Position numbers and translations under genes: made by a program
Assembly (NCBI GenBank): GCA_000703065.1
Contig: JNLK01000001.1
Coordinates: 682,001-746,000 of the forward strand
Length of the DNA: 64,000 bases
Source of the DNA: Lachnospiraceae bacterium AC2029
GTDB taxonomy: Bacteria; Bacillota; Clostridia; Lachnospirales; Lachnospiraceae
Direction: 5' to 3'
The notes under the pieces: model-generated
Database searches by the model: none
What the model saw: only the letters and a program-made list of their open reading frames with translations
What the model was told of the DNA's origin: nothing
Shown: positions 8,445-15,472 of the stretch, one piece after another
Layout of the letters: the number at the start of each line of letters is the position of its first letter
How positions within the stretch are numbered: position 1 is the stretch's first letter

Positions 8445-9677
8445 TCATGAAATATACCCGATCACCTCAGATACCACCGTCTTCACTCCTCCGCCTGCAG
8501 TCAGCTTCTTTCCCAGCGCAGCCGCGTTCTGCCGACTGCTTTTCGAGCGAGCCACCTTCTCCGCGATCACGGACAAATTTTCTTCATTGAAATTCCTGTA
8601 GGACAGGGACACACCAGCCTTATTCTCCATAACGCTCTTCGCATTGTACTGTCGTTCGAAGACCTTGCCCGGAACCATGATCTGGGGTACTCCGTGGATC
8701 AGTCCGTCCATGATGCTGTTCTGTCCTCCATGGTTGATGAAGAGTACCGCCTCATCCAGCAGGGTATCGAAATCCCAGCGGGGCGCCACATGCACATTCA
8801 GCGTCGTTCCCTCCGGAAGGTAGGATGACGCAATATACACCTCATACCCGGTTCCGCAAAATACACGGCTCACCACCTGCATGGTCTGCTTCGCCGACAC
8901 GGTGCCGTTCCCCATATAAACCAGGACCTTATTACGCTTCTTCTTTTGTGGTGCGCCACGATTGCTCTTATCGTCCGCCGGCGCCATACCTACTGCGCCG
9001 CGATTGCTCTCCCCGTCCGCCGGAGTCTTATCCAAAGTCTTCAGCGCTCCGACATAGCACACGTCCTCTCTGTCCATCGGCTCCAGCTCGCGGATGCTTG
9101 GGCAGAACGCCCTGTCCGCCCAGTCGAAGAGCTGCAGTGCCGATTCCACCTCGGGAAGCTCCAGTTCTCTCAGCAAGCGGTTCAATCCCTTCGCCAGGGA
9201 CGGATCATTTGCAAATGAATGCTGCGTCGGATAGCTCACCGTTGCGAAAAGCGGAAGCCCTTCCTTCCTGGCAGCAATCATTGCAGAGATATTGAACTCG
9301 GAGTACACCGCATCCGGCCGGAACTCCTTCACCGCCTGCCGCAGGGACTCCACACTCTTTCTCAGATATTTGTATTCCAGATTACCCGTGAACCGCAGCA
9401 CCTGATCGAAGCTGGTCACAGTCTTCCTCGACGTGATCCCAAGCTTCTGAGCCACCGGAAAGGTGCGTGTTGCTATCACCTTCGGCAGCCCCATGGGCAT
9501 CGGCACATCCAGGAAGTAATTCCGGACACCCTCGATCTCTCTGAAATTCACATCCTCCGCCGCACAGGTCGCCACCTCGATCCCGACCTCCCGGAATCCC
9601 TCCGCCAGAAGACGGATCCTGGAAGACGGGCCGCCCGTCTCGGCAAGTGCAGCCATAGGAGCCAGCAATATCTTCAT
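8445..9677 (-). CDS. GT1-type (UGT/macrolide) glycosyltransferase
   Basis: An approximately 410-residue protein with the two-Rossmann GT-B layout. The N-terminal acceptor domain starts MKILLAPMAALAETGG. The C-terminal nucleotide-sugar domain contains VYMGNGTVS and the signature FINHGGQNSIMDGLIHGVPQ (His-Gly-Gly-x-N/S loop), then PGKVFERQYNAK. Such enzymes move a sugar from an NDP-sugar to small lipophilic acceptors in the cytoplasm; macrolide transferases belong here. The start at 9677 is set by GAGGAAG six bases upstream, and the 20 extra in-frame codons are not typical. Between the domains two near-identical copies of a D-x-SNRGA motif (about residues 245-265) look like a recent short duplication. 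It follows the MBL gene by 10 bases. Confidence 0.8.
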   Translation of the reverse strand: MKILLAPMAALAETGGPSSRIRLLAEGFREVGIEVATCAAEDVNFREIEGVRNYFLDVPMPMGLPKVIATRTFPVAQKLGITSRKTVTSFDQVLRFTGNLEYKYLRKSVESLRQAVKEFRPDAVYSEFNISAMIAARKEGLPLFATVSYPTQHSFANDPSLAKGLNRLLRELELPEVESALQLFDWADRAFCPSIRELEPMDREDVCYVGALKTLDKTPADGESNRGAVGMAPADDKSNRGAPQKKKRNKVLVYMGNGTVSAKQTMQVVSRVFCGTGYEVYIASSYLPEGTTLNVHVAPRWDFDTLLDEAVLFINHGGQNSIMDGLIHGVPQIMVPGKVFERQYNAKSVMENKAGVSLSYRNFNEENLSVIAEKVARSKSSRQNAAALGKKLTAGGGVKTVVSEVIGYIS

Positions 9678-9687
9678 ATGATCTTCC

Positions 9688-10611
9688 TCATCGTCCCTTG
9701 ATCTCGATCCGGTCCAGGATTCCCTGCACACCCACATTTCTGTGCGTCAGATACATCCGGTTCACGTCCTCCACCAGCGTCGCATCCGCCCCGGTCTTCT
9801 TCCGGATCTTCTCCATGGACATTCCCTTATCGATATACTTCATGATCGTCGAGACCAATGTGTAGAGATCAGCATGTGCCATTGTCATGTCAGAACCAAC
9901 AGCCGCCATACTCCCGGTCCCGGCCTCATGCACAGGACCTTTCGCATCTTCATGCGTCTTCGCGCGAACCATCTCACCGCCGGCTGCCTCCTCACGCACC
10001 ACTTCACGAGCCATCTCTCCGTCTGTGCCTTTAAGCACCGCCGTCTTCGCGTGTCCGTAGTACACCCGCTTCGGCTCCAGTGCCAGCAACCGCTTCCAGC
10101 TTTCTCCGATCTCTGTTCCTGCATGCAGTTCCAGCTCATACAGCGGATTCAGGTCTCCTACAAAGAGCGACCCCTCATCCAGCCAGAGCGAGATGCTGTC
10201 ATCACTGTGTCCGGGGGTATGCAGGATCTCCCCCTGCAGTCCGAGTTCCTGCAGGAACCCGCGACTCTCTTCCAGGGTGATCACCCGCACCTTCTCATCC
10301 ACGATTGGCAGAAATCCGCCTCTACCGCTCCGCACCAGAACCTCATCCGCTCCATGCAGATACGGCAGCTGCAGATCCACCGCCACGATCACCGGCCCCT
10401 GCTCCGCAATCTCCTGAACGATTCCCATATGATCCGGATGATAGTGTGTCACCAGTATATAATCGATCTCCTGCAGCTTACGCCCCTTCTCTCCCATTTC
10501 CTTACAGAACGCCGGGAACGTCCCGGCCCATCCGGTATCCAGAAGCAGCGTGCCATGCTCACCGTCGATCAGGTATGTATTTGTGGTAGTATATTTCAGT
10601 TCTGTGATCAC
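9688..10611 (-). CDS. MBL-fold metallo-hydrolase
   Basis: A 307-residue metallo-beta-lactamase-fold protein with all metal ligands: THYHPDHMG (HxHxDH), HTPGHSDDS, the Asp in FVGDLNP and a final His in YYGHAKT. The family hydrolyses thioesters, lactones, phosphodiesters and similar substrates using two zinc or iron ions; the substrate here is unknown. About 55 residues after the last His (roughly 205-255) form a Glu/Ala/Met-rich low-complexity insert absent from typical members, before a helical C-terminal domain (KYIDKGMSMEKIRKKTG). The start is GTG at 10611 after GGGGAGA. It is operonic with the glycosyltransferase. Confidence 0.85.
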   Translation of the reverse strand: MITELKYTTTNTYLIDGEHGTLLLDTGWAGTFPAFCKEMGEKGRKLQEIDYILVTHYHPDHMGIVQEIAEQGPVIVAVDLQLPYLHGADEVLVRSGRGGFLPIVDEKVRVITLEESRGFLQELGLQGEILHTPGHSDDSISLWLDEGSLFVGDLNPLYELELHAGTEIGESWKRLLALEPKRVYYGHAKTAVLKGTDGEMAREVVREEAAGGEMVRAKTHEDAKGPVHEAGTGSMAAVGSDMTMAHADLYTLVSTIMKYIDKGMSMEKIRKKTGADATLVEDVNRMYLTHRNVGVQGILDRIEIKGR

Positions 10612-10721
10612 TCCAGTTCTCTCCCCACATCAAAGCCCGGTATCAGATCTGCCAGACGCTTCTCCGTCGCAGTCACCTGCATACTGGATTTCTTTGCCGT
10701 ACCTGTCTTCTTTGTGTTCTC

Positions 10722-11969
10722 TTACCCGATCAGTCCATTTGCTTCATATGTCCCGTCAGCACATATACCCACATTGTAAGCGTGGTCCGTGAACATCTCA
10801 TCAAGGCTGACCAGGACCATACCGGAGCCGTCAGGTGAAAGCCCTATATCAATGATCCCAAGCCTTTTCCTGAACTCGTCCCTGGTAAGCCTTACCTCGC
10901 CTTCCTCCTCGTCTTCCCAGGTCGGGATCATACCGTCTTCATCCACAAGGTCATTCACAACCGCATCATAAACAGCCTGCTCAAATGCTGCTTTGTCCCT
11001 CAGGATCTTAGTAAAATGTTCCGTTGCACGAGCCGCAGACTTCAGATTATCAGGATCGCATATGAGTGAAACGCCAACCTCCGTGTGTTCATCAGAAGGA
11101 TCCCAGAGGATAATTCCTGTTGCTTCGCCATCCTTCACATCAAAATCGTCTTCTCCGTCGATATGCCACTTCCCCGGTGTAAGCACTTCCTCATGAAGCC
11201 TCTTAAGCTCATCATCACTCACGTCCGCTTCAAGAAGCTTATCAAGTATATAGACTTCGGTCATATCACCCGAGATCCGCTTCCTTGCAGTGATCCTTAT
11301 GACATTTCCGGCCTTCAGTTTCAGATTCAGATTAGAACTGAAGTTCCTGTTATCATAAGGTATTTCAAGAAGTCCGACTATCATGCATGCTTTACCTGAT
11401 CCGGCATAACGGATCACGTTGAAGGATCTTACACAGTGGTTGATGGAATATGGCTTCCCCGATGCGCTCTTACCGAGATCGACATCCTTTCCGAGGATCA
11501 CTGATATCTCCTGCGCATTCGTTTCCGTATCCTTATAGTACTTCTCGAGTGCGTTCGCATAGATCGTACCGTCACCGCTCAGATCGACATCCGTCTCAAG
11601 CACCTCTTCAAGATAGAAGTTGCGATAATTCGGCCTGACTCTGACGCGTCCGGGTCTTACACGCAGGCGATATACCTTACCGGTCTTAAACTCAGGCTTA
11701 TATGGATAACCAAATGCGCTCTTCTTACAAAACCAGAAGATATCACCGTATTCTCCAACAACCCCTTCCGGATCATTTAACCACGGCACCCCATAATTGA
11801 AGCTGGCAAGCGACTCCTTCCCAAAACGCAGGAAAGGTCCATTTCCCTTCTGCCAGCAATACCTTGCTCTCACTGTGATCTCTACGCTCACATCTTCAAA
11901 CTGAGCCATAAACTCTTCTTTGGTTATGGTGTTATTCTTTATGAATTTACCATCTTCCGCTGCACTCAT
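10722..11969 (-). CDS. DUF2262-like C-terminal domain protein
   Basis: A 415-residue soluble acidic protein. The last 140 residues (LTRDEFRKRLGI, a strand with DGSGMVLVSLDEMF, then DHAYNVGICADGTYEANGLI) resemble the DUF2262 domain, which has no known function. The N-terminal 270 residues are beta-rich with repeated short strands (KVYRLRVRPGRVRVRP, VIRITARKRIS) and I do not recognise them. The start at 11969 has GGGAAAGAAG immediately upstream. It lies just beside the cassette at 12.0-12.5 kb, and bases upstream of it duplicate the 3' end of the RNA phosphodiesterase gene, so its left neighbour was rearranged. Confidence 0.5.
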   Translation of the reverse strand: MSAAEDGKFIKNNTITKEEFMAQFEDVSVEITVRARYCWQKGNGPFLRFGKESLASFNYGVPWLNDPEGVVGEYGDIFWFCKKSAFGYPYKPEFKTGKVYRLRVRPGRVRVRPNYRNFYLEEVLETDVDLSGDGTIYANALEKYYKDTETNAQEISVILGKDVDLGKSASGKPYSINHCVRSFNVIRYAGSGKACMIVGLLEIPYDNRNFSSNLNLKLKAGNVIRITARKRISGDMTEVYILDKLLEADVSDDELKRLHEEVLTPGKWHIDGEDDFDVKDGEATGIILWDPSDEHTEVGVSLICDPDNLKSAARATEHFTKILRDKAAFEQAVYDAVVNDLVDEDGMIPTWEDEEEGEVRLTRDEFRKRLGIIDIGLSPDGSGMVLVSLDEMFTDHAYNVGICADGTYEANGLIG

Positions 11970-11982
11970 CTTCTTTCCCTCT

Positions 11983-12021
11983 CTAACATGATTCTCCCGT
12001 CAAGATCACTCGCAGTTCACC
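11983..12021. repeat. Imperfect 39-bp direct repeat, left copy
   Basis: 33 of 39 bases match 12556-12594, which is the stop codon and 3' end of the RNA 2',3'-cyclic phosphodiesterase gene. The two copies bracket the orphan-gene cassette, as expected if it entered at that gene's end with duplication of the target, or by recombination between diverged copies. Confidence 0.75.
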
Positions 12022-12081
12022 TCGCGTCCAGCTTTCTGTCGGCTTATTCGGATTGGCTATTCGTAGGTACATTTTCAAGGT
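12017..12081. repeat. 65-bp direct repeat, copy B
   Basis: Identical to 7510-7574. Its minus strand supplies the last codons and stop of the orphan gene at 12044. Confidence 0.9.
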
Positions 12082-12469
12082 TTAATGAGATAGGCAATGT
12101 CACTACTTCTTCATTTAATGACATCATCATTTTGGCATGATAAATCTCATATTCTTCCTGTGAAAGCCTTTCTTCTTCCAACGAAAACAAATTATCTAAT
12201 GAGATGCTTCCCACAGAGGGAGAAGCATACCAGGAAATATCATATTGTTCAGATATAATAACAGGTTTTCCGTCTTTATTTTCACATAAATATGCCCAAT
12301 CAAATCCTACATCACCCTGACCTCCGATTGGATGAAAATCTATCAACCCAAGAACCTTGTACCTGTATTCTGAAAAATCTTTTTTTTTCCTAAGCTCATT
12401 TCCGTCAATGAAATATAACCGTATTGTCTGTTTTTTCTCTTTCAATTCTTCATTATCCCAGTTAACCAT
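12044..12469 (-). CDS. Orphan cassette gene (141 aa hypothetical)
   Basis: A soluble, acidic 141-residue protein of unknown family, with no signal peptide or membrane segment. Its last nine residues come from the 65-bp repeat. Its start lies two bases after the ATGAATATGAA shared with the lipoprotein gene, but in a different frame: the conserved ATG-AAT-ATG of the flank would give only a 12-codon peptide here. The gene is clearly more AT-rich than the phosphodiesterase gene next to it. Cargo of this kind (small, soluble, swapped between fixed flanks) is often an immunity or stress protein, but nothing in the sequence proves that. Confidence 0.6.
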   Translation of the reverse strand: MVNWDNEELKEKKQTIRLYFIDGNELRKKKDFSEYRYKVLGLIDFHPIGGQGDVGFDWAYLCENKDGKPVIISEQYDISWYASPSVGSISLDNLFSLEEERLSQEEYEIYHAKMMMSLNEEVVTLPISLNLENVPTNSQSE

Positions 12470-12517
12470 TTCATATTCATCCCCCTATTTGAAAGTATTT
12501 TCAGAAATATTGGTTTC
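12469..12517. repeat. Shared 5' flank of cassette B
   Basis: Near-identical to 8319-8366 (ribosome-binding site and start region of the lipoprotein gene). Confidence 0.8.
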
Positions 12518-12549
12518 TTTCCCAGCGCAGCCGTGTTCTGCCGACTGCT
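12515..12549 (-). pseudogene. Duplicated fragment of the glycosyltransferase 3' end
   Basis: 34 of 35 bases match 8506-8540, the codons for SSRQNAAALGKK of the GT1-type glycosyltransferase. The rest of that gene is absent here, so the cassette at 12.0-12.5 kb carries a scar showing it was copied from, or shares its origin with, the locus downstream of the glycosyltransferase. Confidence 0.85.
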
Positions 12550-12578
12550 CTTATCCTAACACGCTTCTCCAGTCAGGA

Positions 12579-13091
12579 TCACTCGCACTCCACCGCCCCG
12601 ATCTCGGTATACACCATCCCGCTCTTGCCTCGCTCGGACTTCATGAGGGAGATCCGCTTCACCGTCATTCCCGCTGCCCGGAGCGGTACATCCGGCAGCT
12701 TCTGCTGCGTCCGGTAGCTCACCTTCCGGATCAGCGTCACATGTGGCCGGAATTTCTTCCTGTCAAATGGGATCCCGGCCTCTGCCAGTTCATGCCTGAG
12801 GCGCTTTGCCACAGCTGTCAGCTTCTCCTCACCGGTCACGCCGACCCACAGGAGATCTCCGAAATTCCCGACTCCGTCCAGTCGGATCTCAAAGGGCTCG
12901 AACTCCACCTGCTCCAGGGCATCCAGAACCTCATCCGGATTCCCGTACTCCCCGACAAATGCCAGGGTCAGGTGCAGATTCTCCTCCCTGGTATAATTCC
13001 CCACAGCACCGATCTTCCGGAGCTTCTTCTGATACTCCGTCAGTGCATCCACCATTTGCTGCTCAAATAAAACTGCTATGAATAATCGCAT
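12579..13091 (-). CDS. thpR: RNA 2',3'-cyclic phosphodiesterase (LigT/ThpR family)
   Basis: A 170-residue 2H phosphoesterase. The two HxT(S)x motifs are seen as HLTLAFVG (about residues 41-48) and HVTLIRK (about 123-129), correctly spaced for the family. It opens 2',3'-cyclic phosphates on RNA ends to 2'-phosphates in the cytoplasm; older literature calls it 2'-5' RNA ligase. MRLFIAVLF is the canonical start. It is the last of a run of short enzymes (flavin reductase, ArsC/Spx-like, deformylase, ThpR) and ends nine bases before the deformylase-coupled region begins upstream. Its 3' end is partly duplicated at 11983. Confidence 0.9.
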   Translation of the reverse strand: MRLFIAVLFEQQMVDALTEYQKKLRKIGAVGNYTREENLHLTLAFVGEYGNPDEVLDALEQVEFEPFEIRLDGVGNFGDLLWVGVTGEEKLTAVAKRLRHELAEAGIPFDRKKFRPHVTLIRKVSYRTQQKLPDVPLRAAGMTVKRISLMKSERGKSGMVYTEIGAVECE

Positions 13092-13100
13092 ATCTCACCT

Positions 13101-13511
13101 TTAAATGATCTTCCCCTCCAGATGGTCCATCTCATGCTGCACGATCTCTGCCACAAATCCGCTGAACCTCTGGGTCTGCTCCTTGAACGCCATATCCTGA
13201 TACCGGACCTCGATCTCCTGATACCGGGTGGTCTTCCGCTTTCCGTCCAGCGACAGGCAACCCTCCTCCGTCTCATAGGGTCCCGACTTCCGCACCAGCA
13301 CCGGATTATGCATCACGATATCCACCGGTCCGGCCGACACGATGATCGTCCGCTTCCTGTACCCGATCATATTTGCCGCCATCCCGACACAGCCCGCCCT
13401 GTGTGCCGCCAGCGTATCCTGCAGATCCTTCGCCACCTGCAGGTCCATCACCGTGGCAGGCTCCGACTTCTGTCCCAGGAAGAAAATATCTCTCACGATC
13501 GGCTTTTCCAT
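13101..13511 (-). CDS. def: Peptide deformylase
   Basis: A 136-residue short peptide deformylase removing the formyl group from nascent proteins. All three motifs are present: GCVGMAANMIG (motif 1; the common GxGLAAxQxG form has Asn at Gln, as in several type 3 or clostridial enzymes), EEGCLSL (motif 2, metal Cys) and QHEMDHLEG (motif 3, HExxH). The metal is usually iron. The start at 13511 overlaps the upstream TGA (TGATG) and follows AAGGAG by eight bases; an in-frame ATG six codons earlier is within the previous gene. It is shorter than the housekeeping enzyme (about 150-190 aa), so it may be a secondary deformylase. Confidence 0.85.
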   Translation of the reverse strand: MEKPIVRDIFFLGQKSEPATVMDLQVAKDLQDTLAAHRAGCVGMAANMIGYRKRTIIVSAGPVDIVMHNPVLVRKSGPYETEEGCLSLDGKRKTTRYQEIEVRYQDMAFKEQTQRFSGFVAEIVQHEMDHLEGKII

Positions 13512-13852
13512 CAATCCCACTCCTTCCATACGTCAGGCTGGTATCCCACCGTCGCCTTCCTGCCGTTCCGCACGATGGGCTGCACCAGGATCTGCGGATT
13601 CTCCAGCACCTTCTCCAGCTTGTCCTCCTCGGCGGTATACCGGAGCAGCGTCACCGTCGCCTGATCCTTCGCCTTCTCATCGATCAGCCTGTCCAGCCCG
13701 CCGACCGCCTGCATCACAGAGGTCAGTTCACCCTTGCTGAGCCCCTTCTCCTTCAGGTCCACGTACTGAAACTTGATCCCCCGCTCCTTGAAGTATCGCT
13801 CCGCCTTCCGGGCATCCGCACTCTTCTTCGTTCCGAATATCTGAATGTTCAT
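13511..13852 (-). CDS. ArsC/Spx/MgsR family thioredoxin-fold protein
   Basis: A 113-residue protein with the ArsC/Spx layout: beta strand MNIQIFGTKKSADARKAERY, a helix, FQYVDLKEKGLSKGEL, then the cis-Pro region NPQILVQPIVRNG and a conserved C-terminal GYQPDVWKEW. The usual Cys-x5-Arg or CxxC active site is replaced by TKKSADARKA, so no redox Cys is visible in the N-terminal motif. It probably cannot reduce arsenate and may bind a partner instead. The start at 13852 is chosen from GAGGAG nine bases upstream. It is translationally coupled to the deformylase gene. Confidence 0.75.
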   Translation of the reverse strand: MNIQIFGTKKSADARKAERYFKERGIKFQYVDLKEKGLSKGELTSVMQAVGGLDRLIDEKAKDQATVTLLRYTAEEDKLEKVLENPQILVQPIVRNGRKATVGYQPDVWKEWD

Positions 13853-13944
13853 TCCACACTTACTCCTCTGAAGCTGCTGCCTCAACATGAAAAATAAGAG
13901 GATCGCAGCACATTTCCATCCCTGATCCTGCACGCAACAGCGGA

Positions 13945-14415
13945 TCACAGGATCTTCACTACCTCTCCGATATACAAGTCATGCGGGGCATCTCCGTCGT
14001 AGTACTGGCTCACGATCTCCGCCGGGATATTCTCCACAGCCAGCTGCTGGCGGAACATTTTCCTGCAAAGAAGCGTCACTTCCGCCTCGGCAAATGTAAC
14101 GCTGTCCCCGGCCTCCACCGCTGTCAGGCCTTCCACGTGCATCTTGTCCATGTTCCGTCCGGACTTGGATCCCAGAACCCCCAACGTCTTCCTAAACTCC
14201 TCCGGATAGAAGCTGACAGTAAAATACTCCGCCTCATCCATGAAGTCATGGGTATACCTGGACGTCCGCACATACACGCTTGCCACCGGCTTGTTCCAGA
14301 GAGTTCCAAGCCCTCCCCAGCTGATGGTCATGGTATTGAACTTCTCCATGGTCCCTGCCGTCAGCAGCGCCCACTTCTTATCAAACTGTTTGAAAATGTC
14401 GGTTGTAAATTCCAT
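13945..14415 (-). CDS. Flavin reductase-like (FMN-binding split barrel) protein
   Basis: A 156-residue protein of the flavin reductase/FMN-binding family: LLTAGTMEKFNTMTISWGG (the strand and FMN phosphate region), VYVRTSRYTHDFMDEAEYF and SFYPEEFRK are characteristic of small anaerobe members. These bind FMN and use reduced pyridine nucleotide or another donor; the acceptor is unknown. The start at 14415 follows AAGGACGAAGGA. It lies 92 bases before the ArsC/Spx-like start and likely heads the flavin reductase to thpR operon. Confidence 0.8.
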   Translation of the reverse strand: MEFTTDIFKQFDKKWALLTAGTMEKFNTMTISWGGLGTLWNKPVASVYVRTSRYTHDFMDEAEYFTVSFYPEEFRKTLGVLGSKSGRNMDKMHVEGLTAVEAGDSVTFAEAEVTLLCRKMFRQQLAVENIPAEIVSQYYDGDAPHDLYIGEVVKIL

Positions 14416-14573
14416 AATCCTTCGTCCTTTCTGAAAATCCAACTATCGTCTGACATACCCATCCCTTCACAACAAGGATCAGGCTCGATTTCAATGAAAC
14501 TCTGCAGTTCTGAGAATCTGCCGAATTTCGATCAAATGCAATATGCTCTATCGTATGCTCTATCTTCTATCGT

Positions 14574-14606
14574 CCTCTGTCGCATCCTCTGTCGCATCCT
14601 CTGTCG
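14574..14606. repeat. 12-bp tandem repeat downstream of the Nudix gene
   Basis: CCTCTGTCGCAT is repeated 2.7 times just past the Nudix stop, beside looser TCTATCGTATGC units (about 14547-14573). It is a short slippage-type repeat in non-coding DNA. Confidence 0.8.
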
Positions 14607-14618
14607 TTCTATATCGTT

Positions 14619-15248
14619 TTATGACCCGTCGCGGAGAAGTTTACATAACTCCGCAATGATCGTTCTGTCAGCCGGCAGCCACTCCACTGCATCCATTTCC
14701 TCCACAGCCAACCATCTGGCCGCCTCATGCTCCTTCAGCGTCAGCTCCCCGGACACGACACTGCAGAGAAAACAATCCATAGACAAATGAAACTCCGGAT
14801 AATCATACTCTATGGTATCGAAATACCGCTCCACCCGGATCTCCGTTGCAAGTTCCTCCCGGATCTCACGTACAATGGCCTGCTCCGGCGTCTCATCCGA
14901 CTCCACTTTCCCTCCCGGGAATTCCCAGCCATCCTTGAAGTCACCGTAGCCACGCTGTGTCGCGAACACCTTCGTAACACGGGACTCACCTGCTTTCATG
15001 GCACTGTCCGAGACCGGCATCTCCGCAAGGATCACCGCAGCGACTACATGAATCGCCTTCCTGACATTTCCGTCCTCACCGATCCAAATCTGCTTTCCTT
15101 CTTCAATCCCCTGTTCAGCAATCCAGCCCTCGGAAACCTCTATTCTCCTGTCATCCTCAAGAACCAATACCGCGTGGGGCCCGTCCGGCGGACACTCTTC
15201 ACAACCGTAATCCGCCTCAAGGATATCCCCTATTCTGTGTAAACTCAT
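14619..15248 (-). CDS. Nudix (MutT-like) hydrolase with N-terminal extension
   Basis: A 209-residue protein. The C-terminal 140 residues form a Nudix domain with the full box GGKVESDETPEQAIVREIRE followed by ELATEI, and DFKDGWEFPGG before it, typical of MutT/CTP pyrophosphohydrolase-type enzymes that hydrolyse damaged or surplus nucleoside triphosphates. The N-terminal 65 residues (MSLHRIGDILEADYGCEECP) form a small extra domain with a CEEC pair and a DG-rich turn that I do not recognise; it may bind metal. This is the last GC-rich gene before the AT-rich island. Confidence 0.85.
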   Translation of the reverse strand: MSLHRIGDILEADYGCEECPPDGPHAVLVLEDDRRIEVSEGWIAEQGIEEGKQIWIGEDGNVRKAIHVVAAVILAEMPVSDSAMKAGESRVTKVFATQRGYGDFKDGWEFPGGKVESDETPEQAIVREIREELATEIRVERYFDTIEYDYPEFHLSMDCFLCSVVSGELTLKEHEAARWLAVEEMDAVEWLPADRTIIAELCKLLRDGS

Positions 15249-15279
15249 CTATACCCCTTTCCAAAGAGTTCGCCATAAT

Positions 15280-15318
15280 TCCTTATTTCAGATTGTAAAT
15301 GACTTTCTGAAATAAGGA
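15280..15318. terminator. 12-bp hairpin at the left edge of the island
   Basis: A perfect 12-bp stem (15280-15291 with 15307-15318) closes a 15-base loop, 22 bases beyond the zinc-ribbon gene's stop. There is no T run on either side, so it may be a transcript-end stabiliser. It separates the hxs operon from the Nudix gene. Confidence 0.5.
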
Positions 15319-15339
15319 GCTCCAGAATTTGATTATATT

Positions 15340-15450
15340 TCAATTTCTCTTTTTGTCTTTCATATGATAGACAATCTTCCTCGTCACCGGAAACCCGCAG
15401 TTGTCACATACACCACCGGTCATATCTCCACCACATCTCGGACATTTCAT
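15340..15450 (-). CDS. 36-residue zinc-ribbon peptide at the end of the hxs operon
   Basis: A very short gene that standard length cut-offs miss. AGAGGAGGT lies six bases before the ATG, and the product contains two zinc knuckles, MKCPRCGG (Cys 3 and 6) and VCDNCG (Cys 15 and 18), ending in a basic tail. Spacing C-x2-C-x8-C-x2-C is a complete four-Cys zinc ribbon. It starts 22 bases after hxsA stops, on the same strand, before the hairpin at 15280. Its role is unknown; it could be an accessory factor for HxsA maturation, a regulator or simply a conserved operon passenger. Confidence 0.75.
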   Translation of the reverse strand: MKCPRCGGDMTGGVCDNCGFPVTRKIVYHMKDKKRN

Positions 15451-15472
15451 ACTCTTGTACCTCCTCTTTCAA

